64,000 bases of DNA. It comes from Flavobacteriales bacterium. GTDB lineage: Bacteria > Bacteroidota > Bacteroidia > Flavobacteriales_F > PHOS-HE28. The first letter of the stretch is position 1, and each line of letters starts with the position of its first letter. A program made the translations under genes and the position numbers. Below, in pieces: positions 34,723 to 43,768 of this stretch. The DNA is taken from positions 682,001-746,000 of the forward strand of contig JADKAN010000002.1 of the NCBI GenBank assembly GCA_016719225.1, written 5' to 3'. The notes under the pieces were generated by a model. It was not told where the DNA came from, did no database searches, and saw only the letters and a list, made by a program, of their open reading frames with translations.

Positions 34723-35988
34723 ATGGTGGAACAAGGAGCGGGGCAGGTCGGGTCAGGAGTGAAGGATGCCGCCGGGGATGCCGTTAAGGCCGCCGTCCTG
34801 GCCACGCACGACACGTTCTGGCAGAGCTATGCGCGCCGCGATATGGACGTTCGGTTCAGCGTGTGTGCCGAGGACATCACCTTTTTCGGTACCGCCCAGC
34901 ACGAGCGGGCCACCACCAAGGCGGCCTACCGCGCCATGAACGAGAAAGGCGTGGAGCAATACCCGTGGCCCTTCATCATCCAGAACCTGTGGCTGGACGT
35001 GCATGTGCTGGGCGACACAGCGTGGACGGAATGCGACTCCTATTGGATCCAGGAACATGAGGGGACCGTGTCGCGCGACCTGTTGCGGCAGACCACCGTG
35101 TTCCACATGCGCGACGGCAGATGGCAGGTGGTGCACGTGCACGGTTCCGAGCCGGATTATCGCCTGCGGGAAGGCGAGTACATGACCAACGCAAGCGTGA
35201 TCGCGCGCAACAAGGAACTGGAAGGACAGGTGGCTGAACGCACGCGCCAATTGAACAGCGAAAAGAAGCGGAGCGAGGACCTGCTCCTCAACATCCTTCC
35301 AGCGGATGTCGCACAGGAATTAATGGACACCGGCATCTCGGTGGCCAAGCAGTACGAGGACGCCACCATCCTGTTCACCGACTTCAAAGGGTTCACGCGG
35401 GCCAGCGAGCTCATGTCCCCGCAGGAACTTGTGGCGGAGCTGAACCATTGTTTCAAAGCCTTCGATAACATCATCACCGCGCGCGGTATCGAGAAGATCA
35501 AGACCATCGGCGATGCGTACATGTGCGTGGGTGGCCTGCCCGATCCCGGCAGCAGTAGCCCGGCGGACGTGGTGCATGCGGCGCTCGAAATGCAGGCGTT
35601 CATGACCGCCCGTAAGAATGACCTCGATGATAAGGGACTTCCTGCGTTCCGGATGCGCGTAGGGATCCACAGTGGCCCGGTGGTGGCGGGTATCGTCGGC
35701 GTGAAGAAATTCCAGTACGACATCTGGGGAGACACGGTGAATACCGCGAGCCGGATGGAATCCTCCGGAGAAGTGGGGCAGGTGAACATCAGCGAAGCGA
35801 CGTACGCATTGGTGAAGGGCACAGTTGTCAGTCCGATACGTATCGGACCTCCGTTGTCCGTCGGCAGCCTAAATATTGACAACCAACAACTGACGACCAG
35901 GCCAGCATTCACCTTTACTCCGAGAGGCAAAGTGAAGGCGAAGGGGAAAGGGGAGCTGGAGATGTACTTCGTGCAACGGAAGAGCTGA
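34723..35988 (+). CDS. SnoaL-like domain class III adenylate cyclase 2
   Basis: A 421-residue soluble protein. Residues ~20-150 form an NTF2/SnoaL_3-like domain (THDTFWQSYARRDMDVRFSV, EDITFFGTAQHE, QTTVFHMRDGRWQVVHVHGS). A coiled coil (LEGQVAERTRQLNSEKKRSE) and the NILPADVAQELMD linker lead to the catalytic domain: FTDFKGFT, KIKTIGDAYM, YDIWGDTVNTASRMES, and the C-terminal RGKVKAKGKGELEMYF. All catalytic residues for ATP are present. The loop between YALVKG and FTFTPRG carries an insertion containing an 18-bp palindrome. Unlike its neighbours it has no membrane anchor. The start is the ATG at 34723, after a -7-like box; the frame is open upstream into cyclase 1. Confidence 0.85.
   Translation: MVEQGAGQVGSGVKDAAGDAVKAAVLATHDTFWQSYARRDMDVRFSVCAEDITFFGTAQHERATTKAAYRAMNEKGVEQYPWPFIIQNLWLDVHVLGDTAWTECDSYWIQEHEGTVSRDLLRQTTVFHMRDGRWQVVHVHGSEPDYRLREGEYMTNASVIARNKELEGQVAERTRQLNSEKKRSEDLLLNILPADVAQELMDTGISVAKQYEDATILFTDFKGFTRASELMSPQELVAELNHCFKAFDNIITARGIEKIKTIGDAYMCVGGLPDPGSSSPADVVHAALEMQAFMTARKNDLDDKGLPAFRMRVGIHSGPVVAGIVGVKKFQYDIWGDTVNTASRMESSGEVGQVNISEATYALVKGTVVSPIRIGPPLSVGSLNIDNQQLTTRPAFTFTPRGKVKAKGKGELEMYFVQRKS
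35831..35848. repeat. Palindrome inserted in the cyclase 2 coding region
   Basis: GTCCGATACGTATCGGAC shares its central 14 bp with the palindrome of the 136-bp elements at 24.4-24.7 kb. It sits in frame in the variable loop of the cyclase and is followed by low-complexity ACAACCAACAACTGACGACC, typical of spacer DNA rather than coding sequence. Confidence 0.65.
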
Positions 35989-35997
35989 ACCTTACGG

Positions 35998-38106
35998 ATG
36001 ATAAGGGAACACATGCGCCAGCGGGGCTTCGGTCCGGTCTGTCGCGTGATCTCCTGCGTGGCCATGGTCCTGGGTGTTGCCACGGCACATGCACAAAGCC
36101 GGTCCCCGGAAGGGAATAGCACGATCCACATTGATGATGCGGTGCTGCAAAAGGATCTGAGCAGCATGCCCGGAATGGCCGGTTCGGATCGGGGCATCGA
36201 TCTACTGGAACAAGGGGCCACACGCATCATTCTGGCGGACGATACGGCGCTGGCGGCTCGCGTTCCGCAAGATCACCGATGGCCGGAATTGCTGGTGGAC
36301 AGCGTGCCCATGATCCCAGCAGGCGCGACGTATTGGATCCGCTTCCCGATCACGCCGGACCCGGAGTTGAAGGGCGTGCCCTTGTCACTCAGCATCGTGG
36401 CACGTGCACCTGTGGATCTCTACCTGAACGGGGTCCGCGTGCTGGTCGCCGAACAACGCCCCCTTGGCCGCACAGGACCGCTGGTCCCTGAGCCGGACTT
36501 CCAACCCTTGGTCGTACAGATCACGTTCGCATGCGATGGGAAGCCCGAAGTGCTCTCCGCACGCGTGCAGAGCCTTCCGGGGGATGAGCCGGCGTACCCG
36601 CCGTTGAGGTTGGTGCTGCAAACGGCGCGGAACCATGCGTTAGCCTCACGCTTGGGCATCCATTTCGGCCTCTTTATCGGGGTGAATCTCATCATCGCAC
36701 TCTTGGCATTCCTCACTTGGCGTTGGGACCGCCGAGAGCGCAGTTGGTGGCTGCTTGCGCTTTTGGCCCTTGTAACGGTGATCGCAGCTATCTGCCATCT
36801 CGGCGGGCCACTGGATCACATGGGCTACCCGCCGCTTCTTTCCACGATAATGCATCGGGCCATGTCCGGCTTATTCTCCTGGAGGATATTGCTCGTGCTG
36901 CTCGTACTGCGTGCCTTGCGCGGGGATGCGATCGGGCGCACCTTCCGGTGGTGGGCCGGACCCGCACTTGCGCTCACCGTTCTTAATCTGGTCATTCCGC
37001 TCATGCCCTCGACCATGGACCTGCGTTGGACCCGATGGGTCTTGGGCAGCCTCTCCCTGTTGCTGTTCATAGGGTTGACGACCGAGGTCGTGCGTGCATC
37101 CTTCCGCTTGATGCGCGCCAAGGGAGCGCAACGCTGGTTCGCGATCGGTGCATTGGCGTTCGTGCTCATCACGGTCATTTCCGTTGTGCTGGAACAGATG
37201 GACACGTCCTTCGGCTGGCTGGGTTTGATCACTACATACATCTTCTACCTAAGCCTGCCCCTCTCCATAGCGATCTACCTGGCCTTGCGCTCCGCGAAGA
37301 ACAACAGGCTGGTGGCGCGGCAGCGCGATGAGCTGGACCAGGAAGTGCAGGAGCGCACGGCCGAGCTCGAGGCAGAAAAGCATGAGGTGGTAAGGCAGAA
37401 GGAACGCAGCGATCAACTGCTTCTCAACATCCTGCCGGGAGAGGTCGCCGAAGAATTGAAGGACACCGGGGGCGCGGTCGCCAAACTCTTCGATCAAGCA
37501 ACCATTCTCTTCACCGATTTCAAAGGCTTCACCGAGGCGAGCGAGCAACTTTCGCCACAGGAATTGGTGAAGGAACTGAACACGTGCTTCATGGCGTTCG
37601 ATCACATCATCACCGCACACGGCATCGAGAAGATCAAGACCATCGGCGACGCCTACATGTGCGCAGGCGGCCTTCCGGACCCGAGGAGTGCGGCACCTGT
37701 GGACGTGGTGAATGCCGCGCTGGAAATGCAAACGTTCATGATCGCGCGGAAGAAGCAACGCGATGAAGAAGGACTTCCCTCGTTCGAGATGCGCGTAGGT
37801 ATCCACACCGGTCCGGTGGTAGCCGGCATCGTAGGCGTGAAGAAATTCCAGTACGACATCTGGGGCGACACGGTGAACACGGCGAGCCGCATGGAGAGCA
37901 GCGGGGAAGTGGGACAGGTGAATATCAGCGAGGCGACGTACGCGCTCGTAAAGGATGCACAAGAGATCGGGGGCGAATACAACGCGCAACACGCAACACG
38001 TCAACGCGCAAACCCCAAGGCCTTCACGTTCACGCCACGTGGTAAAGTGCAGGCGAAGGGCAAAGGGGTCTTGGAGATGTACTTCGTGGAGCGGGCTGTT
38101 GGATGA
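35998..38106 (+). CDS. 7TM-DISM-like class III adenylate cyclase 3
   Basis: A 702-residue protein. Signal peptide to about residue 33, an extracellular beta-sandwich (about 40-210) resembling the 7TMR-DISMED2 domain (GATYWIRFPI, VDLYLNGVRVL), seven TM helices (about 215-435), a coiled coil (DELDQEVQERTAELEAEK), NILPGEVAEELKDTG and the class III domain (FTDFKGFT, KIKTIGDAYM, YDIWGDTVNTASRMES, RGKVQAKGKGVLEMYFVE). The Lys/Asp pair predicts ATP as substrate. The loop before the last strand has a short repeat-like insert (NAQHATRQRAN). It starts 9 bp after cyclase 2 stops, so the two are probably co-transcribed. Confidence 0.87.
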   Translation: MIREHMRQRGFGPVCRVISCVAMVLGVATAHAQSRSPEGNSTIHIDDAVLQKDLSSMPGMAGSDRGIDLLEQGATRIILADDTALAARVPQDHRWPELLVDSVPMIPAGATYWIRFPITPDPELKGVPLSLSIVARAPVDLYLNGVRVLVAEQRPLGRTGPLVPEPDFQPLVVQITFACDGKPEVLSARVQSLPGDEPAYPPLRLVLQTARNHALASRLGIHFGLFIGVNLIIALLAFLTWRWDRRERSWWLLALLALVTVIAAICHLGGPLDHMGYPPLLSTIMHRAMSGLFSWRILLVLLVLRALRGDAIGRTFRWWAGPALALTVLNLVIPLMPSTMDLRWTRWVLGSLSLLLFIGLTTEVVRASFRLMRAKGAQRWFAIGALAFVLITVISVVLEQMDTSFGWLGLITTYIFYLSLPLSIAIYLALRSAKNNRLVARQRDELDQEVQERTAELEAEKHEVVRQKERSDQLLLNILPGEVAEELKDTGGAVAKLFDQATILFTDFKGFTEASEQLSPQELVKELNTCFMAFDHIITAHGIEKIKTIGDAYMCAGGLPDPRSAAPVDVVNAALEMQTFMIARKKQRDEEGLPSFEMRVGIHTGPVVAGIVGVKKFQYDIWGDTVNTASRMESSGEVGQVNISEATYALVKDAQEIGGEYNAQHATRQRANPKAFTFTPRGKVQAKGKGVLEMYFVERAVG

Positions 38107-38296
38107 TCCTCCGGATCATTGCGATGCGCACACGCGCCGCTTACCGATGTTAGGAACGCAATTCTCCTACCTTTTCCGAGATGTATATCTGCGGGAGCGG
38201 CGTTCCAATCAGTGAAGGGTGAAGGTGGGCCGGTTCCCATTTCGACTGAAAAATTGCAGGTGAAGGACATGGAGCACTGTACTTTGTCGCCACGAA

Positions 38297-40679
38297 ATGA
38301 TAAGGGGCTTGGTCGTTGTTCTGATCTGGAGCATTTCCGGAACGGCAGTTCAGGCGCAAAAAGCCCGGCTGGACAGCCTGATCGGAGTATTATAGCATCA
38401 ACCCGATGCGCATATCGAGCGCATGAACACGCTCTTGGCGGTCGCGGAATGCTACGTCCACATGGCACCCCCGAAAGGGATCATAGCGGCGAAGGAAGCC
38501 GAGGCGATCGCACGGTCCATGGGCAGCGACCAGGGTTTGTCGCAGTCCTTGGGCATGCACGCATTGGGCCTGTTGGAAACCGGGGATATTCCTGAAGCTG
38601 ACACACTTTTACACCATGCCTTGGCCATCGATCGCAAGCGGAACGATACGCATGCCATCGCGGTGGATTGCATACGGCTCACCATCGTCTCGAATGCTCG
38701 CGACTACAGTACCATTACGTACATAACGGAAGCGCTCCCGCTCCTTCGCCATACGTCCTACTATCGTGAGCTTGCTTCCGCCCACTTCTGGACGAATATC
38801 GAATATTCTTCCGTGGACGGGTACATCCTGCACTTGGACACGGCCAAATACCTCTTTGAACAAGTGGGCGACAGCAGCGGTATCGCCCAATGCTTGGACA
38901 TGCAGATGCGCTTCCTCCCAGTAGCGAATGATGCGGCACTGGCAAAAGCATATATGCGGAATGCCTTGCGCATGGCCCGTTCCGTGGACGATCATGCCCT
39001 CGAGGCCAGACTATTGGCCAATAGTTGCGCTCATGCCCTCAATGCTTCCGACTATGCGGGCGCGCTGCTGGCCGGGCTCGATGCCATAAACATCGCGGGT
39101 GCTGCAGGTTGCACGGTAACAAGGGACCAATCGATGGGGAACGTGGCCACCGTCTATGAGGAATTGGGTGATCCAGCAAGCGCCTTGCCCTATTACCGTC
39201 AGATCCTGGCCGGCGCCCGGCGCTCCGGCGCGAAGTCCGACCTGGCCAACAGCTATGCTTCCTTGGGTTCCGCCTTTCTTTCCCTGGGAGACCTGGACAG
39301 TGCGCTTTATTGGAACGAGCAACTCGAGGAACTCTCCCGGACATTCGCCTCCCAGGCCGGGTATGCCGAGGTAGGCTTGGGCAAGGTGTATGCAGCGCGC
39401 AAGGAATGGTCCTTGGCACTGGACCATTTAATGAAGGCCACCGCCCCTACGAAGGAACTCGATGATTACTTTGAACTTGCCTTGGACATCGAACTCGACA
39501 TGGCGCGTGTGCTGCTCCACGCGGATGAGCAGTCGCTCCGGACCCACGGCTTCATTCCTGCCCAGCGCTGGGCGCAGGCCCGGGTGCATTTGCAAAAGGT
39601 GTTGGCCATGGCCTCCGCACGGGAGTTCATGAAATACAAGCAGGAGGCGCTGTACGAACTATCGCGCATCGCGGAGCACGACGGCGACGTGGCCGGGGCT
39701 TACGCCTTGCATAAACGCTACAGTGCCGTGAAGGACAGTGTCTTGGATACGGATAAGGCGAAAGCTGTTGCCTTATTGCAGATAAAGTACGAGACCGAGA
39801 AAAAGGAAGAGCAGATCGTACTACTGGGCAAGGACAAGGAAGTACAGGTCAAGGAGATCCAGAAGCAGAAGCTCATGCGCAACGGCTTCATGGGCGGCTT
39901 CGCGCTGGTGGCGCTTTTCGCGGGGGTGTTCTTCTTCCAACGCAACCGTATCAGCAAGGCCCGCAAGCTCAGCGATGAACTGCTGTTGAACATTCTGCCA
40001 GAGGAGGTCGCGGAAGAGCTGAAGGCCATGGGTAGCGCGGATGCACAGCTCATCGATCAGGTCACGGTGCTCTTCACGGATTTCAAGGGCTTCACCGCGA
40101 TGAGCGAACTGCTAACGCCCAAAGAACTCGTCGCGCGACATCCACGAATGCTTCAGCGCCTTTGACCACATCATCACTGCGCACGGCATCGAAAAGATCA
40201 AGACCATCGGCGATGCGTACATGGCCGCGGGCGGTCTTCCAATGCCGAACGCGACCCATGCGCTGGATGTGGTGAAGGCCGCACTGGAGATCCGCGACTT
40301 CATTGAGCAGGGCAAAGCATTGAAGATAGCGAAGGGCTTGCCCTACTTCGAGATCCGCATCGGGGTGCACACCGGTCCCGTCGTCGCAGGAATTGTTGGC
40401 GTGAAGAAGTTCGCATACGACATCTGGGGCGACACGGTGAACACGGCGAGCCGCATGGAATCTTCCGGTGAGGTAGGGCAAGTGAACATCAGCGAGGCGA
40501 CGTATGCGTTGGTGAGGGAGGTAAGGGAAGTGAAGGAGGTAATGGAAGAACACAACGCGCAACCCGCAACACAGCAACCTGCGATCCTACCTGCATTCAC
40601 GTTCACACCACGCGGCAAAGTGCAGGCGAAAGGGAAGGGTGTGATGGAAATGTACTTCGTTGACAAAAGCCATGGCTAA
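38297..40679 (+). pseudogene. TPR-sensor class III adenylate cyclase 4, amber codon plus frameshift
   Basis: The ATG at 38297 gives a signal peptide (MIRGLVVVLIWSISGTAVQA) and QKARLDSLIGVL, then an in-frame TAG at 38393. The same frame goes on as HQPDAHIERMNTLL into a long TPR region, a TM helix (GGFALVALFAGVFFF), NILPEEVAEELKAMG and FTDFKGFT. Near 40135 the frame breaks; removing one base of CGCGCG restores ELVADIHECFSAFD, matching its paralogues. The rest of the catalytic domain is then intact (KIKTIGDAYM, YDIWGDTVNTASRM, RGKVQAKGKGVMEMYF). Two independent lesions suggest a dead or decaying gene; a Met at 38423 could restart a version without signal peptide. Confidence 0.75.
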
Positions 40680-40902
40680 GGTAGATCGGTGAAACCGCGA
40701 TCGTTGCGCTGGTCTTGGCGCGGAACTTACAAGCCGAAGGGGCTAAGGTGGATTTTCCCGGCAGATAGGTAGTAACTCATTTCACCCTTTGTGGGTATTG
40801 ATGCGCGCGGGACCGGACCTGACCTTTGATGCGGGCCATCTGCATTGAGCCGATCCTTCCCGGAACCCAGACAGCGATCATTGGAAAGAACAAAAATGGG
40901 TA

Positions 40903-41403
40903 ATGAACACAACGAACATGAGAAGCTTGAACTGCACCTGGTCCAGAGGCGGAACTGAGGTTCGCCCACGAGCTCTTCTTTCCTTGATCCTACCATTGGC
41001 AGGCGTTATCTCTTTCGGGATCCTGCACGGCCAGGATACGATGCATGAGCTTGCTTTGGTCATTTCGGCCACACATGGTGAGCAAGACGCAGAAGTGATC
41101 ACCCCGGAGCGACTTTCAGCTATGCTTGATACTGGAAACGTATTCGTGTTCGACTGCAACGAGCCGGAGATATATGCTGAAGCGCACGTACCGGGTGCCG
41201 TGCTTATCGTCTACGATGAAGTGAACGGAACGAACCTGCCCAAGGATCACGGGGCCACGCTCGTATTCTACTGCTACAGTCCGGAATGCCCGGCGGGGAC
41301 GAACGCGTCCAAGACCGCTTTGCAACTGGGCTTTACGCATGTCTACTCCATGCTCGCCGGGATCACGGGTTGGCAGGATGCCAAGTTGAGGACGGAGCCT
41401 TAA
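40903..41403 (+). CDS. Rhodanese-domain protein with N-terminal anchor
   Basis: A 166-residue product. A hydrophobic segment near residues 25-44 (LLSLILPLAGVISFGILHG) is a signal or anchor. The rhodanese fold follows: ITPERLSAML, VFVFDCNEPEIYAEAHVPGA, TLVFYCYSPECPAG. The last is the active-site loop, with Cys after FY, as the persulfide carrier. The second Cys four residues on is unusual. The length is that of single-domain rhodaneses. It probably acts outside the cytoplasmic membrane. It lies between the cyclase array and the flavoprotein. Confidence 0.75.
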   Translation: MNTTNMRSLNCTWSRGGTEVRPRALLSLILPLAGVISFGILHGQDTMHELALVISATHGEQDAEVITPERLSAMLDTGNVFVFDCNEPEIYAEAHVPGAVLIVYDEVNGTNLPKDHGATLVFYCYSPECPAGTNASKTALQLGFTHVYSMLAGITGWQDAKLRTEP

Positions 41404-41436
41404 GTGGTTCAACGCGCCGCGGATCCGACGTAGTTC

Positions 41437-41444
41437 ATCTTTGT
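41437..41444 (+). promoter_or_regulatory. Putative -7 box (CATCTTTG)
   Basis: Seven of eight match TAnnTTTG; it ends 3 bp before the flavoprotein ATG, which would give a leaderless message. Confidence 0.35.
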
Positions 41445-41447
41445 GCC

Positions 41448-42653
41448 ATGCGTGTGATCGTGATCGGCGGAGGTGCAGCGGGCTTTTTCGCGGCCTTGAG
41501 CGCCAAGCAGCATCATCCCGATGCCGAGGTGGCTTTACTGGAGAAAAGCAACAAGCTGCTGGCCAAGGTGCGCGTAAGCGGGGGCGGGCGCTGCAACGTC
41601 ACGCATGATCAGCGCAACATCCGTGAGCTTTCCGGACATTACCCACGCGGGGAGCGCTTCCTCAAGAAGGCGTTCGAGCACTTCAGCGTGAAGGATACGA
41701 TCGCCTGGTTCGGGCAACGCGGTGTTCAAATGAAGACAGAACCTGACGGCCGCATGTTCCCTGTTTCAGATGATTCGGGTACCATCATCCGCTGCTTGAT
41801 GCACGAGGCCGAAGAACGCTGCGTGCGCATCGCTTTGCGATCCGACGTGAACGCGATCGAACGGAAACCGGATGGCACCTTCCTCTTGCGGATGGAGAAC
41901 GGAGGAGCGTTGTCGGCGGACCGCGTGATCGTCACCACCGGCGGCCATCCCAAGGCGGAAGGCTACGTATGGCTGAAACAGCTGGGCCACACCATCGTTG
42001 CACCGGCACCATCGCTCTTCACCTTCAACATGCCCGGAGAAGCTATCCGGTCGTTGATGGGCGTAGTGGCGGATCCGGTGCGGGCGCGCATCGTCGGCTC
42101 CAAATTGGAAAGCACGGGCCCACTACTGATCACGCACTGGGGTATGAGCGGTCCGGCGGTGCTGCGGCTCAGCGCGTGGGGTGCGCGGGTTGTGCAGGGC
42201 ATGAGCTACCGCTTCACCTTACAGCTCCACTGGCTTGGCGGAATGGGAGAGGAGGACGCACGCACCGCCATGGCCGATGAGGACCACCAGCGCAAGCAGG
42301 CGCAGAACGCGAATCCCTTCACACTGCCGCGCCGCCTCTGGGAATTCCTGCTGGCCAAGGCGGATATCCCATTGGAAAAGACGTGGGGCGATGTGGGCAA
42401 GCATGATCGCAACCGCTTGGTGGACCTGTTGACCAACGACCGCTATGCCGTGGCAGGTAAGACCACCTTCAAGGAGGAGTTTGTCACAGCGGGTGGCGTT
42501 TCCTTGGATGAAGTGGATCCACATACGCTGCAAAGCCAAAAAGTTCCGGGTTTATATTTCGCTGGCGAAGTGCTGGATATCGATGGCATCACGGGCGGTT
42601 TCAACTTTCAAGCGGCTTGGACCACGGGGTTCTTGGCAGGCAGGCTGGGCTGA
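41448..42653 (+). CDS. HI0933-like (YhiN) FAD-dependent oxidoreductase
   Basis: A 401-residue protein. A Rossmann FAD motif at the very start (MRVIVIGGGAAGFFAALSA) fixes the ATG at 41448. RVSGGGRCNVTH near residue 45 is the HI0933 family hallmark, followed by VTTGGHPKAEGYVWLKQLGH and a C-terminal FAD-binding GLYFAGEVLDIDGITGGFNF. Enzymes of this family bind FAD and perhaps NAD(P); substrates are unknown for most. Complete length. Upstream frames open into the rhodanese gene are not used. Confidence 0.88.
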   Translation: MRVIVIGGGAAGFFAALSAKQHHPDAEVALLEKSNKLLAKVRVSGGGRCNVTHDQRNIRELSGHYPRGERFLKKAFEHFSVKDTIAWFGQRGVQMKTEPDGRMFPVSDDSGTIIRCLMHEAEERCVRIALRSDVNAIERKPDGTFLLRMENGGALSADRVIVTTGGHPKAEGYVWLKQLGHTIVAPAPSLFTFNMPGEAIRSLMGVVADPVRARIVGSKLESTGPLLITHWGMSGPAVLRLSAWGARVVQGMSYRFTLQLHWLGGMGEEDARTAMADEDHQRKQAQNANPFTLPRRLWEFLLAKADIPLEKTWGDVGKHDRNRLVDLLTNDRYAVAGKTTFKEEFVTAGGVSLDEVDPHTLQSQKVPGLYFAGEVLDIDGITGGFNFQAAWTTGFLAGRLG

Positions 42654-42710
42654 AGTTTTTTCACCGGGCAACCCTATTCCCACTTTACTTGCACCTCCAA
42701 TCTGCCAAGG

Positions 42711-43055
42711 ATGTCACTCCGCAGCACGGACCTTACGATCTTGAGCAACTTGTTCAAGGGTGATCGTGCGCTGGTGACGGAATGGATCGCACTTTATCTG
42801 GAGGAGGCACCGGGTTATTTCCAACGCGTGGAGGACGCATTGAAAGCCGATGATGCGAAAGCGATGACGTTCGCGGTGCATGAGCTGCGCCCGCAAGCCC
42901 ATTACCTGGGTGCTTCGAAATTGCTGGAATTGCTGGCGTTGATCGGTGGAACGGCCGATGACCAAGGGGCTCGCGCGTGCAAAGGACCGGTTGAAGAACT
43001 CTTGGAACTGGCGCGGCGGATAGAGACCGAGTTACGTGAAGACCGGGCAACGTAG
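42711..43055 (+). CDS. Stand-alone Hpt phosphotransfer protein
   Basis: A 114-residue helical protein. FAVHELRPQAHYLGASKL contains the phospho-accepting His (H57) in the HxLR/K context with a following Gly, as in Hpt four-helix bundles. No other domain is present. It lies directly before the NarL-type regulator and hybrid kinase and completes a kinase-receiver-Hpt-regulator relay. A weak copy of the recurrent motif (AACCCTATTCCCAC, about 42670) lies 27 bp before the start. Confidence 0.82.
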   Translation: MSLRSTDLTILSNLFKGDRALVTEWIALYLEEAPGYFQRVEDALKADDAKAMTFAVHELRPQAHYLGASKLLELLALIGGTADDQGARACKGPVEELLELARRIETELREDRAT

Positions 43056-43063
43056 AACCCGAA

Positions 43064-43087
43064 AGAACCGGTGGTAATACGAGGTGG
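43064..43087 (+). promoter_or_regulatory. AACCGGT...TACGAGGT motif upstream of the NarL regulator
   Basis: AACCGGTGGTAATACGAGGT keeps both arms of the recurrent motif and ends 30 bp before the regulator ATG, so autoregulation is possible. CAATTTTG at 43106-43113, just 4 bp before the ATG, would be the -7 box. Confidence 0.45.
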
Positions 43088-43117
43088 TGCATCAAAGGTC
43101 AGCCTCAATTTTGCACG

Positions 43118-43768
43118 ATGATCAAATTGGCTCTCGCTGACGATCAAAGACTGTTCCGAAAGGGACTGCTCATGTTACTACGCGATATGTCCGGTGCGCG
43201 TGTGGTATTGGAATGCGTCAACGGGGAGGAATTGCTGCAAGGCCTGAAGGAAACCGCCGTCGACATCGTGCTGCTGGACCTGGAAATGCCCGTGATGGAC
43301 GGCGTGGAGACCATGCATCGCTTGCGCGAGGAACATCCCGATGTGAAGGTGATCGTGTTGAGCTCGCACGAAGGCGAGAACGTGATCAAGCACTTGATGG
43401 AGCTGGGCGCGAACGGATTCATGCAGAAGAACGCGGAGCCGGACGAGATCGATACGGCCATTCGCTCCGTGGCGGACACCGGCTATTATTTCAGCGACAA
43501 GGTGAGCAATGCGATGCTGCACGGCCTGGTGAAAGGGAAGAAGGTGAAACCCACTTTCGAGGACATCGATCCGCTCAGCGAACGCGAGCTGGAAGTGCTG
43601 CGCGGCATCTGTCAGGAACGCACCACAGCGGAGATCGCCGGGAAGCTCTTCGTAAGTCCGCGCACCGTGGAATTCCACCGGAACAACCTGCTCTTGAAAA
43701 CGGGTGCGCGCAACAGTGCCGGACTGGTGGTGTACGCCATGGCCAACGGACATTACATCCCGTTATGA
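43118..43768 (+). CDS. NarL/FixJ-family response regulator
   Basis: A 216-residue protein. The receiver domain (1-125) has the acidic pocket LADDQR, the phospho-acceptor D54 in LLDLEMPVMDG, the Ser in VLSSHEGE and the Lys in FMQKNAEP. The C-terminal LuxR-type HTH (about 145-210) has LSERELEVLRGICQERTTAE, GKLFVSPRTVEFHRNNLL and a closing AMANGHYIPL. It should bind DNA as a dimer when phosphorylated. The stop overlaps the ATG of the hybrid kinase (ATGA), so the two are translated together. Confidence 0.92.
   Translation: MIKLALADDQRLFRKGLLMLLRDMSGARVVLECVNGEELLQGLKETAVDIVLLDLEMPVMDGVETMHRLREEHPDVKVIVLSSHEGENVIKHLMELGANGFMQKNAEPDEIDTAIRSVADTGYYFSDKVSNAMLHGLVKGKKVKPTFEDIDPLSERELEVLRGICQERTTAEIAGKLFVSPRTVEFHRNNLLLKTGARNSAGLVVYAMANGHYIPL

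Noticed and set aside
43213..43764. Longer start for the hybrid kinase
   Set aside because: The upstream part is a shadow of the regulator gene; the signal peptide at 43765 fixes the start.
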